Assembly (NCBI RefSeq): GCF_003716875.1
Contig: NZ_CP033078.1
Location: 1,116,001-1,180,000, forward strand
From: Vibrio zhugei
GTDB taxonomy: Bacteria > Pseudomonadota > Gammaproteobacteria > Enterobacterales > Vibrionaceae
Reading direction: 5' to 3'
Length of the DNA stretch: 64,000 nucleotides
Shown: positions 9,236 to 17,510 of the stretch, piece by piece
Layout of the letters: every line of letters starts with the position of its first letter
Position numbering within the stretch: the first letter of the stretch is position 1
Notes under the pieces: generated by a model
What the model was told of the DNA's origin: nothing
The model's input: only the letters and a program-made list of their open reading frames with translations
Databases searched by the model: none
Program-made: the position numbers and the translations under genes

Positions 9236-10006
9236 TTACTGGACGGACGATAACGTTTGACGTTGCGCGTGTTTCTCTGCTTCAAACTCGGTGAGTAGGA
9301 CTTGCAGAGCGAGTAATTGTTTGGAGAGTCGGTTGCGACGAAATTTGAGGATAACTTTACCAATCCAGCCAAAGCGACTGAGTGTCGATTCAACAAAACG
9401 GAATGCGGAGTCGGTTCCTTCACCAAACTCATGATACCAATTGAGCAATGCGGCAAGTCGTTGCTCTTGGGTGACCGATTTTAAGCGATAAGAGTCCAAC
9501 AAAAATAACAAGAAATCGCGAGTACGCAGAGTGGGGCTGTTAGACAGTCTGGCTTCTTCAAAATCTAAGAACGTGATATCACCTTGTTCATCGGCCACGA
9601 TATCACGCATGGCAGGGCGCCCATGAATGATATTTTTGCGATGAAATTGGCATAACGTCGCCACGGCTTTGTGAAATAACTCCGCATGCAGTGAGGGGTT
9701 AGCACGATGAATTGGTTCGCCTGCGTTTTTTGTGACAAAGAAAGAACGCCCTTTGAAAACCACTTCCGGAGTGGGGAGATGGTGTTGGTGTGCGTATTCC
9801 AAAACGGACACTTCTTGTTGGAAGCGCTCTTTAGGGGATAATCCGCTCGTTAACGTTAAATGCGACAAATTTTTCTGACGTTTCAGATAAAAATTAATCG
9901 TTTTATTGATAACATTGCGCTTGTCTTCGCCACATCGCTTAAGCCAATAAATGGTATTGGATTGTTCGATCATGTGTACGAAAACATCACTGTGCTTGTT
10001 GCTCAT
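9236..10006 (-). CDS. Kinase-fold protein, putative LPS/Kdo-type or small-molecule kinase
   Basis: A 256-residue soluble protein with a minimal protein-kinase fold. The catalytic loop is 'HGRPAMRDIV' (about residue 126) and the metal-binding motif is 'FLDFEEA' (about 146); these take the place of HRD and DFG. This HGRPxxRD/DFE pattern occurs in Kdo/heptose-kinase-like and RIO/Bud32-like bacterial kinases. No membrane segment or regulatory domain is seen; the C-terminal 60 residues are basic and helical. It stands alone, with no sugar or LPS genes beside it, so its substrate is unknown. Confidence 0.65.
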   Translation of the reverse strand: MSNKHSDVFVHMIEQSNTIYWLKRCGEDKRNVINKTINFYLKRQKNLSHLTLTSGLSPKERFQQEVSVLEYAHQHHLPTPEVVFKGRSFFVTKNAGEPIHRANPSLHAELFHKAVATLCQFHRKNIIHGRPAMRDIVADEQGDITFLDFEEARLSNSPTLRTRDFLLFLLDSYRLKSVTQEQRLAALLNWYHEFGEGTDSAFRFVESTLSRFGWIGKVILKFRRNRLSKQLLALQVLLTEFEAEKHAQRQTLSSVQ

Positions 10007-10338
10007 GGGATCCTCAGGTGTACTTCTGATTCGCTTTTATTAATTGTACACTGTTCATGATACATGTGCACTAGTGTGAAATAAAAATTGAACAGTATTG
10101 TCAATGTTATGTTAAAAGAAAGAGTCTAACTATATAAGGCTCTGTATTTTATAATAATTATAGAGTTATGTTGGAGTAATGGCTACCCAATATAGTATGC
10201 TGCTCTGTATATATAGATCGTTTCCCAATTATTCATGCAAATTATCGATAATATTGTATTTTAATGGGCCCATTTTGCAGGGAAAACGCATTGTGGTCGG
10301 CAGTACTCGTATTATGTGGCTTTAAGCAAGGATAGATT
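10007..10338. other. 332-bp AT-rich intergenic region between divergent genes
   Basis: This region separates the kinase gene and the Lrp-type regulator and must hold both promoters. It is strongly AT-rich (for example around 10130-10260). No ORF, long hairpin or clear operator was identified. Confidence 0.5.
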
Positions 10339-10800
10339 ATGAATAATGACCAATTGGATCATCACGATATAAAAATTCTTACGCTACTTCAGGAAAATGG
10401 GCGACTCACCAGTCAAGAATTGAGTGATTTGGTCGGCCTTTCCCCTTCGCAATGCTCTCGTCGGCGTATTCATTTAGAGCAGCACCAATTTATTTTAGGG
10501 TATCAAGCTCGCTTATCTCCAGCGGCACTAAAGCAAGAAGTCGTCTCTATGATAGAAGTGAAACTGCTCAGTCATGAAGAAGACAAAGCGCATCAATTTT
10601 TAGAGTATGTCTGCCAAGAGCCAGCCATTTTTGATGCCTATAAAACGACGGGTGATGGCGATTATTCACTACGTTGTGTGGTCGCCGATCTGCCCAGCTT
10701 AAATGAGCTCATTAATCGTATTTTTACGACGAGACTCATTGCTCATATTAAAACCTCTGTCGTGTTAGACCGCGTCAAAGAAAATGGCATTGTTATTTGA
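10339..10800 (+). CDS. Lrp/AsnC-family transcriptional regulator
   Basis: The 153-residue protein has an N-terminal winged helix ('LDHHDIKILTLLQENGRLTSQELSDLVGLSPSQCSRR') and a C-terminal RAM ligand-binding domain ending '..HIKTSVVLDRVKE'. Such proteins sense amino acids and act as dimers or octamers. It precedes a YitT-type membrane protein and the aminotransferase tyrB on the same strand, with 156 bp before the next start. Control of that pair by an amino acid is a reasonable inference. A ribosome site (AAGGA) precedes the ATG. Confidence 0.92.
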   Translation: MNNDQLDHHDIKILTLLQENGRLTSQELSDLVGLSPSQCSRRRIHLEQHQFILGYQARLSPAALKQEVVSMIEVKLLSHEEDKAHQFLEYVCQEPAIFDAYKTTGDGDYSLRCVVADLPSLNELINRIFTTRLIAHIKTSVVLDRVKENGIVI

Positions 10801-10956
10801 TAGGCAATCAGTGCTCTAAATGGATAGCATGTGCATTTTTTGCGTGTGTCAGCGTTACTCTTTGCGTTATTCATGCGTTTTTGCTTGATTTCGCGAGGCA
10901 GTGCGGTTTAATAGTGATTGCAATCAATTATTAAAGACTGTCACAAGGAAAGTACT

Positions 10957-11598
10957 ATGTCTGATATTATCAATGCCGAGCAATCCTCGGTGGCTGCTGC
11001 TCGCTCTCTCATCCATCATCGTTGGTTTGAGGATGTGATAGCGATACTGATAGGATCGAATCTCGTTGCTTTTGGCATTTTATTTTTGAATCAAACGGGA
11101 ATGATTACTGGGGGGACGGCAGGGCTATCACTGTTCCTTCATTACACGTTTGGCATGAAGTTTGGTACGATTTTCTTTCTGATTAATTTGCCTTTCTATT
11201 ATCTCGCCATCCGTCGCATGGGATGGGAGTTCACGATAAAAACCTTCGCCGCAATAGCCCTAGTGTCGCTGCTTTCTAATATACAACCTTACTTCATTCA
11301 TATTGATCACTTGCAACCTGTGTATGCAGCTTTATTTGGCGGATGTTTGTTTGGCACTGGGTTTATTGTTTTATTTCGCCACCAAGCCAGTTTGGGTGGA
11401 TTCAACATTCTCGCGTTGTTTATTCAAAGCCGCACAGGTATACGAGCCGGCTGGTTACTTATGGCGTGCGACGTCGTAATTATGTTAGTTTCGCTTTCTG
11501 TTATTAATACTTATGCGTTGATACTATCTATTATATGTGCGCTGATACTCAATCTTATTATTGCGTTAAATCATCGCCAAGACCGATATACTGTCTAG
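10957..11598 (+). CDS. YitT-family integral membrane protein
   Basis: A protein of about 213 residues with five or six hydrophobic segments, matching the YitT/DUF161 family. Typical features are 'GSNLVAFGILFLNQTGMITGGTAGLSLFL' near the start and 'FRHQASLGGFNILALFIQ' in the middle. ATG 10957 is preferred over TTG 10918 because AAGGAA lies at the right distance before it. The family's function is not established; a transporter role is suspected. It ends 18 bp before tyrB, so the two are probably co-transcribed, which hints at movement of an amino acid or keto acid. Confidence 0.8.
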   Translation: MSDIINAEQSSVAAARSLIHHRWFEDVIAILIGSNLVAFGILFLNQTGMITGGTAGLSLFLHYTFGMKFGTIFFLINLPFYYLAIRRMGWEFTIKTFAAIALVSLLSNIQPYFIHIDHLQPVYAALFGGCLFGTGFIVLFRHQASLGGFNILALFIQSRTGIRAGWLLMACDVVIMLVSLSVINTYALILSIICALILNLIIALNHRQDRYTV

Positions 11599-11616
11599 TC
11601 GACAAGGAGTAAGACT

Positions 11617-12810
11617 GTGTTTAATCATGTACCCCCCTATGCGGGAGACCCTATTTTATCATTAATGGAAGCTTTCTTTGCCGATGAAACGGCAGATAAA
11701 GTGAATTTAAGCATTGGCTTATACTATGATGATGAAGGCAATATTCCGACGCTAGACTCTGTGCGAGAAGCGACGCATAACTACCAACATGAACCGGAAG
11801 AACCCTGTGTGTATTTGCCGATGGATGGCACAGCAGAGTATAAAACCGCCGTCCAATCTTTGGTTTTCGGTGATGACAGTCAGGCGCTGCGAGAGAATCG
11901 CGTTGCCACTATTCACACCTTAGGCGGTTCGGGCGCGTTGATGATTGGTAGTGATTTTCTTAAAAGCTTTTACCCAGAATCAAAAGTCTGGGTGAGTAAT
12001 CCAACATGGGAAAATCATCATGCGATTTTTAAAGGCGCTGGCTTTGAAGTCGACACCTATCCTTACTTCGATTCAACGACCAAATCGCTGAATTTCGACG
12101 GCATGCTGTCGACGTTATCACAATTGCCTGCGCAGAGTATTGTGTTGCTCCATCCGTGCTGTCACAACCCGACGGGTGTCGATCTCACTCCGAGTCAATG
12201 GGACCAAGTGATTGATGTGCTTGAGACACGTCAACTGATTCCTTTTTTTGATATGGCTTACCAAGGGTTCAGTAATGGCATGGAAGACGATGCGTATGCC
12301 ATTCGAGCGATGGCCAAACGCACTGATATGACATTCCTGGTCGGCAATTCGTTCTCAAAAACACTGTCGTTGTATGCAGAACGTGTCGGTGGTCTGTCGG
12401 TCGTGTGTGGCAATGCGAAGATAGCAGAGAATGTCTTGGGTCAATTGAAAGCCACCGTTCGTCGCAACTATTCCAGCCCAGCTAAGTATGGCTCAAAACT
12501 GGTGTCAGGCGTTCTGAATACGGGGTTGAAAGAACAGTGGTTAGACGAAGTTGACAGCATGAAAACCCGTATGGCGAACATGCGTCGTGCTTTGCATGAT
12601 CGGTTGTTAGAACTCTGCCCAGAAAAAGATTTTAGTTATCTCATCAAACAAAAAGGGATGTTTAGCTACACGGGCTTTACACCAACGCAGGTCGATTTAT
12701 TGCGTGAAGAGCATGCGATTTACCTGATTGCCAGTGGACGAATGTGTGTGGCCGGCTTAAATGAGAAAAACATCGAGAAGGTCGCAGACGCCTTCGCAGC
12801 GGTCAGCTAA
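11617..12810 (+). CDS. tyrB: Aromatic amino acid aminotransferase
   Basis: The 397-residue PLP enzyme is close to TyrB over its whole length ('YAGDPILSLMEAFF', 'VNLSIGLYYDDEG', 'VWVSNPTWENH', 'LLHPCCHNPTG'). The PLP lysine is in 'NSFSKTLSLY' and the carboxylate-binding arginine in 'ASGRMCVAGLN'. It moves amino groups between aromatic or acidic amino acids and 2-oxoglutarate in the cytoplasm. It starts with GTG after AAGGAGT. A terminator follows. The upstream Lrp-type gene suggests amino-acid-responsive control. Confidence 0.9.
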   Translation: MFNHVPPYAGDPILSLMEAFFADETADKVNLSIGLYYDDEGNIPTLDSVREATHNYQHEPEEPCVYLPMDGTAEYKTAVQSLVFGDDSQALRENRVATIHTLGGSGALMIGSDFLKSFYPESKVWVSNPTWENHHAIFKGAGFEVDTYPYFDSTTKSLNFDGMLSTLSQLPAQSIVLLHPCCHNPTGVDLTPSQWDQVIDVLETRQLIPFFDMAYQGFSNGMEDDAYAIRAMAKRTDMTFLVGNSFSKTLSLYAERVGGLSVVCGNAKIAENVLGQLKATVRRNYSSPAKYGSKLVSGVLNTGLKEQWLDEVDSMKTRMANMRRALHDRLLELCPEKDFSYLIKQKGMFSYTGFTPTQVDLLREEHAIYLIASGRMCVAGLNEKNIEKVADAFAAVS

Positions 12811-12839
12811 ATTAGACTGACTCGGATGAAGTAAGTTGC

Positions 12840-12868
12840 AAGGCGAGACGGTGTTCTCGCCTTTTGTT
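12840..12868 (+). terminator. Intrinsic terminator after tyrB
   Basis: Arms AAGGCGAGA (12840-12848) and TCTCGCCTT (12855-12863) are followed by a T-rich run (TTGTTTG). Confidence 0.85.
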
Positions 12869-12987
12869 TGCTTTTTAGGCAAGATTGCGGCGTTCCATGA
12901 GACAAGCGCAATGGCTCGTCTAAAATCAGTTTACCGTATACATGGGAACCGCTAGAATGTTGGCATCTATTCAATAAAGGAGCCTTT

Positions 12988-13458
12988 ATGTATATTGGCA
13001 ATGTAAATGAACTGTCATTTACTCAAGTGTTACACCCAAAAATTCGAGAGATTTTTTCAACCGTACAAGCTTGTCTGGAGCAATCTTCGGCAGAAGGTCG
13101 TTATGACTTAGAAGGCGACAACGCCTTTTTTATGGTGGTCAATGATCATACCCATCCTGGTGATGAGCGTATTCCCGAATGCCACCGTCAATATATTGAT
13201 ATTCAATGGTTACTCGAAGGTGATGAAAGCTATGGTGTCGGTCTAGAGACCTTTCAAAACATTGATGATGACCAGTTTGAAGAAAGAGACATTGCATTCA
13301 GCCGCCAAGTGAAAGACGAGCGCTATGTGACACTAAGCCGCGGAGATTTCATCATATTCTATCCTGGCCAACCGCATCGTCCATTGGTTGCCCCTCATGA
13401 TATGCCGGGACCGATCAAAAAAGTCATTGTGAAAATACATAAAGACATTGTGCAATAA
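12988..13458 (+). CDS. YhcH/YjgK/YiaL-family protein (DUF386)
   Basis: A 156-residue cupin-like protein of the YhcH/EbgC family. Conserved stretches include 'HPGDERIPECHRQYIDIQWLLEGDE' near the middle and 'FIIFYPGQPHRPLVA..IKKVIVKI' near the end; these His, Glu and Asp residues form the metal site. Members are linked to sialic acid and other sugar catabolism, possibly as sugar anomerases. No partner sugar gene lies next to it. The start follows a good AAAGGAG site. It is monocistronic. Confidence 0.85.
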   Translation: MYIGNVNELSFTQVLHPKIREIFSTVQACLEQSSAEGRYDLEGDNAFFMVVNDHTHPGDERIPECHRQYIDIQWLLEGDESYGVGLETFQNIDDDQFEERDIAFSRQVKDERYVTLSRGDFIIFYPGQPHRPLVAPHDMPGPIKKVIVKIHKDIVQ

Positions 13459-13467
13459 TGCCTAAGA

Positions 13468-13572
13468 TGAACTGAAAAACACTAGAGTGTGAATATCGGT
13501 GGCCTCCTTGTCTATTGCGCGACTCTTGCCGTTGGATGATCCGCCCTGTATCTCTCGTGATTTTTCAGTTCA
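13468..13572. repeat. Perfect 12-bp inverted repeat bracketing about 80 bp
   Basis: TGAACTGAAAAA (13468-13479) and TTTTTCAGTTCA (13561-13572) are exact complements, 81 bp apart, immediately after the YhcH gene. The enclosed DNA has no ORF. It could be a small transposon relic or a structured RNA; nothing decides between these. Confidence 0.5.
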
Positions 13573-13653
13573 TTGCATTCCTTCCTTTATTGTTAAGCTT
13601 GTTCCTCCGTTCCCGATACTTTGGGTAATTAAGCCCAGTTTATTCGGCTCAAG

Positions 13654-13667
13654 ATGATCCATATCAT
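13654..13667. promoter_or_regulatory. FNR-like binding site upstream of the DMSO-reductase cluster
   Basis: ATGATCCATATCAT contains the exact core TGAT-N4-ATCA of the FNR palindrome (TTGATNNNNATCAA). It lies 68 bp before the chaperone start. A TAATAAT box at 13698-13704 is placed so that the site would fall about 50 bp upstream of transcription. Anaerobic activation is the expected role. Confidence 0.6.
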
Positions 13668-13734
13668 TCTGTCAATCTACATGACGCGCTAGTCTGGTAA
13701 TAATGAATAGACGCACACCGACGACAGGGTATTT

Positions 13735-14325
13735 ATGAATCATATTGCGATCGTACCGCGCTTACTGGGCAGTCTTGTTTATCTGCCACCAAACCATGAA
13801 ACCAACCAAGCGATCCTAGCTCACCTCACTTTGTTACCAGAGATGTTCCCGTGGCAAGATCTTGATGCAGTGACCGAGGTCGCATCGGCCCTGCAGGCCA
13901 ATCAATCGTCGTTTTCTGAATACACATACTCAGTGTTGTGTGAAGGGCAAGGGGAGATGGTTGCACCGCCGTGGGGCTCTGTATATCAAGAAAAAGACAA
14001 TAGCGTGATGGGGGAGTCGACCGCCGAATTTAACCAGTTTTTATCTCAGTACGCGATTGAAGTCAGCACCAAGTCTGAGCCAAACGACCACTATGGCCTC
14101 ATGTTATGGGCGATGTCGGCGCTGCTTGAAGATGGACAAGATGAGGCTGTCGTGACGTTGCTTGAGCAGCACCTACTGCCTTGGGCTTATCGGTATCTGG
14201 AGTTATTGGCAGGCAATCAAACGTCACCATTTTATGCCGAAGTGGCGCGACTGAATCGGTATTTTCTTTTAGATTTACAACGCTCCATGCAGCTCACTGC
14301 GCGCGTTACGCCGTTATATAAATAA
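13735..14325 (+). CDS. dmsD: TorD/DmsD-family redox enzyme chaperone
   Basis: A 196-residue, all-helical, acidic cytoplasmic protein with DmsD features: 'PPWGSVYQEKDNSVMGEST' in the middle and 'EPNDHYGLMLWAMSALLE' later. DmsD binds the twin-arginine leader of the catalytic subunit and holds it until cofactor insertion. The dmsA homologue downstream carries a matching leader, which supports the pairing. It is the first gene of the cluster, 31 bp before the ferredoxin gene. Confidence 0.85.
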   Translation: MNHIAIVPRLLGSLVYLPPNHETNQAILAHLTLLPEMFPWQDLDAVTEVASALQANQSSFSEYTYSVLCEGQGEMVAPPWGSVYQEKDNSVMGESTAEFNQFLSQYAIEVSTKSEPNDHYGLMLWAMSALLEDGQDEAVVTLLEQHLLPWAYRYLELLAGNQTSPFYAEVARLNRYFLLDLQRSMQLTARVTPLYK

Positions 14326-14365
14326 TCAAGAATGACAATAGCCTCATGGCTTTAAGGTGCATGTT

Positions 14366-14833
14366 ATGGACTTTAATCCAAACCGTCGAGCATTGTTTCA
14401 ACGCATTGCTTCGCCATTGCAGACAGCCTCATTGGCCAAGACACCTCAGCGTCCGATTTATAGCGTTGAGGAGAGTGCATTTTTGCAGTCGTGCACCCAG
14501 TGCCAACAATGCCTAGAGGCCTGTCCTGCGAATGTGATTGAATTGACCGAGGGTTACCCCGTTTTAACCTCTAGTCAATACTGTGATGGCTGCGTTGCTT
14601 GTGTACTCGCTTGTCCGACGGAGGCACTCAGTGTCGGTGAGCGGCGAGCCACGATCACCAGTGGCTGTTTGCCCGCGCTAGCGGTGTATTGTCAGAGTTG
14701 TGCGGAATCCTGTCCGCAAGATGCCATTGAGATTGTTTCTGGCCAGCAGCCACATATTGAAAGAACGCTATGCAATGGCTGTGGGCTCTGTATGACACAT
14801 TGCGATTTTGATGCGATAACACTCAGCGCTTAA
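14366..14833 (+). CDS. NapF-like ferredoxin with several 4Fe-4S clusters
   Basis: A cytoplasmic protein of about 155 residues with repeated cysteine motifs: 'CTQCQQCLEACP', 'CDGCVACVLACP', 'CQSCAESCP' and 'CNGCGLCMTHCD'. These fit NapF-type proteins. NapF assists iron-sulfur loading of molybdenum reductases, and the place between a DmsD chaperone and dmsA suggests a maturation role here. ATG 14366 is chosen; a GTG at 14357 is in frame but less likely, as family members begin near 'MDFNPNRR'. Confidence 0.8.
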   Translation: MDFNPNRRALFQRIASPLQTASLAKTPQRPIYSVEESAFLQSCTQCQQCLEACPANVIELTEGYPVLTSSQYCDGCVACVLACPTEALSVGERRATITSGCLPALAVYCQSCAESCPQDAIEIVSGQQPHIERTLCNGCGLCMTHCDFDAITLSA

Positions 14834-14890
14834 TGATCTCGTATAACGAGTCGTTGACCACGCCATTTGCGGTACCCCTCATTTTTTCAG

Positions 14891-14917
14891 ATTCTATGTG
14901 CGATCAGCACATAGAAT
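14891..14917. repeat. Perfect 11-bp palindrome between the ferredoxin gene and dmsA
   Basis: ATTCTATGTGC (14891-14901) and GCACATAGAAT (14907-14917) flank a five-base loop. No T-run follows on the plus strand, so it may be a processing hairpin or an operator instead of a classical terminator. A run of T residues just upstream could make it a weak minus-strand terminator. Confidence 0.6.
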
Positions 14918-14929
14918 GATTTGGGTCAT
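14916..14929. promoter_or_regulatory. Second, weaker FNR-like site before dmsA
   Basis: ATGATTTGGGTCAT matches the TGAT-N4-ATCA core with one mismatch (GTCA). It lies about 160 bp before dmsA and abuts the perfect palindrome. It suggests that dmsABC may also have its own anaerobic promoter. Confidence 0.35.
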
Positions 14930-15085
14930 TCATAAGACACCTTTAACAGATTAACCTTGTTAATTATAAGTTTATTCCATTAATGGCCGCCCGCGTGTTT
15001 CTATTAGTGTGATTAAACGGTCTTCTCCTCGAGCATTAATAACAGAATAAGAGCCCGTGCTCGACCTGCATAAGTGGATCTTTAT

Positions 15086-17506
15086 ATGAGCAAACTGTCA
15101 TTCTTAACGACCCAAACGACTCGGCGACAATTGCTAGAGTATTCTGGTAAGTCCGCCATTGGGGCGGCCCTTTTTTCGACGTTGAGTGCATTACCTTTTA
15201 CTAAAAAGGCGTTAGCCAAAGAAGTGAATGCCCTCAATCATTCTGAGTATAAACACAGTGCCTGTCTGGTGAACTGCGGCAGCCGTTGTGCTCTGAGAGT
15301 CAGAGTTGACAATGGCCGCATTGTGCAGGTGGAGCCGGAAGAACCGATTAATGATGACGTCTTTGGTGAGCATCAAATACGTCCATGTTTGCGTGGTCGT
15401 TCCAATAAGTATCGGGTTTATAATCCGGACCGTTTGAAGTATCCCATGAAACGTATTGGTAAGCGCGGTGAAGGTAAATTTAAGCGCATTTCTTGGGATG
15501 AAGCGACCAAAATGATTGCTTCTGAATTGGATAGAATTGGGACCAAGTATGGTAATGAAGCCATTTATTACCAATATGCAACGGGTGCTTACTATCACAC
15601 GCAAGGCAGCTCGGCTTGGAAGCGATTGCTCAATCTTACCGGTGGCTATCTGCAATACTTCAATACTTATTCGAACGCGCAGATTGTTAAAGCAACCCCG
15701 TATACGTATGGCAAGTACGAAGGTTCAATGTTTTGGCAAGTCGCCCATTCAGATTTGGTCGTGTTATTTGGACTCAATGTTTCAGAAACTCGTATGTCCG
15801 GTGGTGGCCAAGTTGAAGAAATGCGCCGAGCGCTCGAAAAATCCCATGCACGAGTCATTATTATTGACCCTCGTTACACCGATTCTGTTGTGGCAGAACA
15901 TGCTGAATGGCTTCCAATTCGTCCGTCTGCTGACGCCGCTCTTGTCGCCGGATTAGTACATACCATGCTGGTTGAGAACCTCATTAAAGAAGAAGAGGTC
16001 GATAAGTATGCCGTTGGGTTTACTCAGCGTACCTTACCCGCGTCTGCGGCTAAGAATGGCAGTTATCAAGATTATGTGCTGGGTAATGGTGATGATGGTA
16101 TCGAAAAGACCGCAAGCTGGGCCTCGGATATTACTGGCATTCCTACTGTTCGCATTCAACAATTGGCGCGTGAGATTTGCAGCGCGAAAGCGGCCTTTAT
16201 TTGCCAAGGCTGGGGGCCACAACGTCATGGTAATGGCGAACAAACGGCTCGTGCGATCCAGATCTTACCGATTATTGCCAACCAATTTGGCCGACTAGGC
16301 ACCAATAATGGCAACTGGCCGGAAGCCGTTGCCTATAACGTGCCTTATTTACCGACCGGTGACAATGCGGTGGATATCAAAATCCCACTCTATTCGTGGA
16401 CCGATGCGATTGCTCATCCCGAGTCGATCACTGATAAAACCCACGATTTACAGGGGGCCGAAAAGCTCAATGTCGGCATAAAAATGATCATTAACCAAGC
16501 TGGGAATGTTTTAGCGAATCAGCACGGTGATTTGATACGGACGCGACGTATTCTAGAAGATGATACCCAGTGTGAAACCATCGTAGTGATTGATAATCAT
16601 ATGACGGCGACAGCGAAGTTTGCCGATATTTTGCTGCCAGAAACCACGTATTTAGAGGCCAGCGATCTCGTGGGCAATAGCTACGCTTCTGGGTCGAATC
16701 AATACATGATTTCGATGGAGAACACCATCACACCGTTATGGGAATGCCGCAGCACCTATGATATTTGTGCGGACATCGCTGAGCACTTGGGCGTCAAACA
16801 GGCGTTTACCGAAGGGCGCACTCAAGCGGATTGGATGGAATATAATTACAATATCGTTCGTAAAGAGCGCCCACATTTACCGCCATTCAAAGAAGTCCGT
16901 GGGACGGGCATCATTGATCAATTTCGCTCACCAGAGGCCGATAAACCTGTGATGGCGGATTTCTACCGCGATCCCGCGGCACACCCTCTTACCACGCCTT
17001 CAGGAAAAGTGGAAATCTATTCAGCCGCGTTACAAAACCTGCAAGATACATGGATTCTACCAAAAGGGGACCGTATTCCCGCCATCCCAGAATTTTTGAT
17101 GGTACCGGATACGCCTTGGGATAAATCCTTAGCCAAAAAATACCCGTTACAACTGACTGGATTTCATACTAAAGGCCATACCCATTCCACGTATGCCAGT
17201 GTGGCCATACTCAAAGAGGCGGTCCCGAATCAAGTGTGGCTCAATCCTTTGGATGCTCAGGAGCGCGGTATTGGCAATAATGATTTAGTCAAAATTTATA
17301 ACGATCGAGGAACCGTCATGATAGAAGCCAAAGTCACCCACCGTATCTTGCCTGGCGTGGCTGCCATGCCGGAAGGTGCTTGGTCTGTGGTCAAAAATGG
17401 GATCGACATTGGCGGCTGTATTAATTCGATTACCAGCCATCGTTTGTCACCGTTGGCAAAAGGCAACCCACAACACACAAATATGGTAGAGATTGAGAAG
17501 GCGTAG
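15086..17506 (+). CDS. dmsA: DMSO reductase catalytic subunit (molybdopterin, Tat-exported)
   Basis: A protein of about 806 residues that reduces dimethyl sulfoxide or a related N- or S-oxide during anaerobic respiration. A twin-arginine leader is visible ('TRRQLLEYSGKSAIGAALF'). The N-terminal cluster motif is 'CLVNCGSRCALRV' with the fourth Cys in 'RPCLRG'. The molybdenum ligand is a serine in 'YFNTYSNAQ', as in DmsA-type enzymes. Further domains bind two MGD cofactors, ending with a barrel domain from 'PLQLTGFHTKGHTHS'. ATG 15086 is preferred to GTG 15074. The 252-bp gap upstream holds a palindrome and an FNR-like site. Confidence 0.93.
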   Translation: MSKLSFLTTQTTRRQLLEYSGKSAIGAALFSTLSALPFTKKALAKEVNALNHSEYKHSACLVNCGSRCALRVRVDNGRIVQVEPEEPINDDVFGEHQIRPCLRGRSNKYRVYNPDRLKYPMKRIGKRGEGKFKRISWDEATKMIASELDRIGTKYGNEAIYYQYATGAYYHTQGSSAWKRLLNLTGGYLQYFNTYSNAQIVKATPYTYGKYEGSMFWQVAHSDLVVLFGLNVSETRMSGGGQVEEMRRALEKSHARVIIIDPRYTDSVVAEHAEWLPIRPSADAALVAGLVHTMLVENLIKEEEVDKYAVGFTQRTLPASAAKNGSYQDYVLGNGDDGIEKTASWASDITGIPTVRIQQLAREICSAKAAFICQGWGPQRHGNGEQTARAIQILPIIANQFGRLGTNNGNWPEAVAYNVPYLPTGDNAVDIKIPLYSWTDAIAHPESITDKTHDLQGAEKLNVGIKMIINQAGNVLANQHGDLIRTRRILEDDTQCETIVVIDNHMTATAKFADILLPETTYLEASDLVGNSYASGSNQYMISMENTITPLWECRSTYDICADIAEHLGVKQAFTEGRTQADWMEYNYNIVRKERPHLPPFKEVRGTGIIDQFRSPEADKPVMADFYRDPAAHPLTTPSGKVEIYSAALQNLQDTWILPKGDRIPAIPEFLMVPDTPWDKSLAKKYPLQLTGFHTKGHTHSTYASVAILKEAVPNQVWLNPLDAQERGIGNNDLVKIYNDRGTVMIEAKVTHRILPGVAAMPEGAWSVVKNGIDIGGCINSITSHRLSPLAKGNPQHTNMVEIEKA

Positions 17507-17510
17507 GAAT

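Noticed and set aside
15212..15655. Long open frames antisense or out of frame within dmsA and other genes
   Set aside because: They overlap well-supported genes, have no ribosome sites, and resemble no family.
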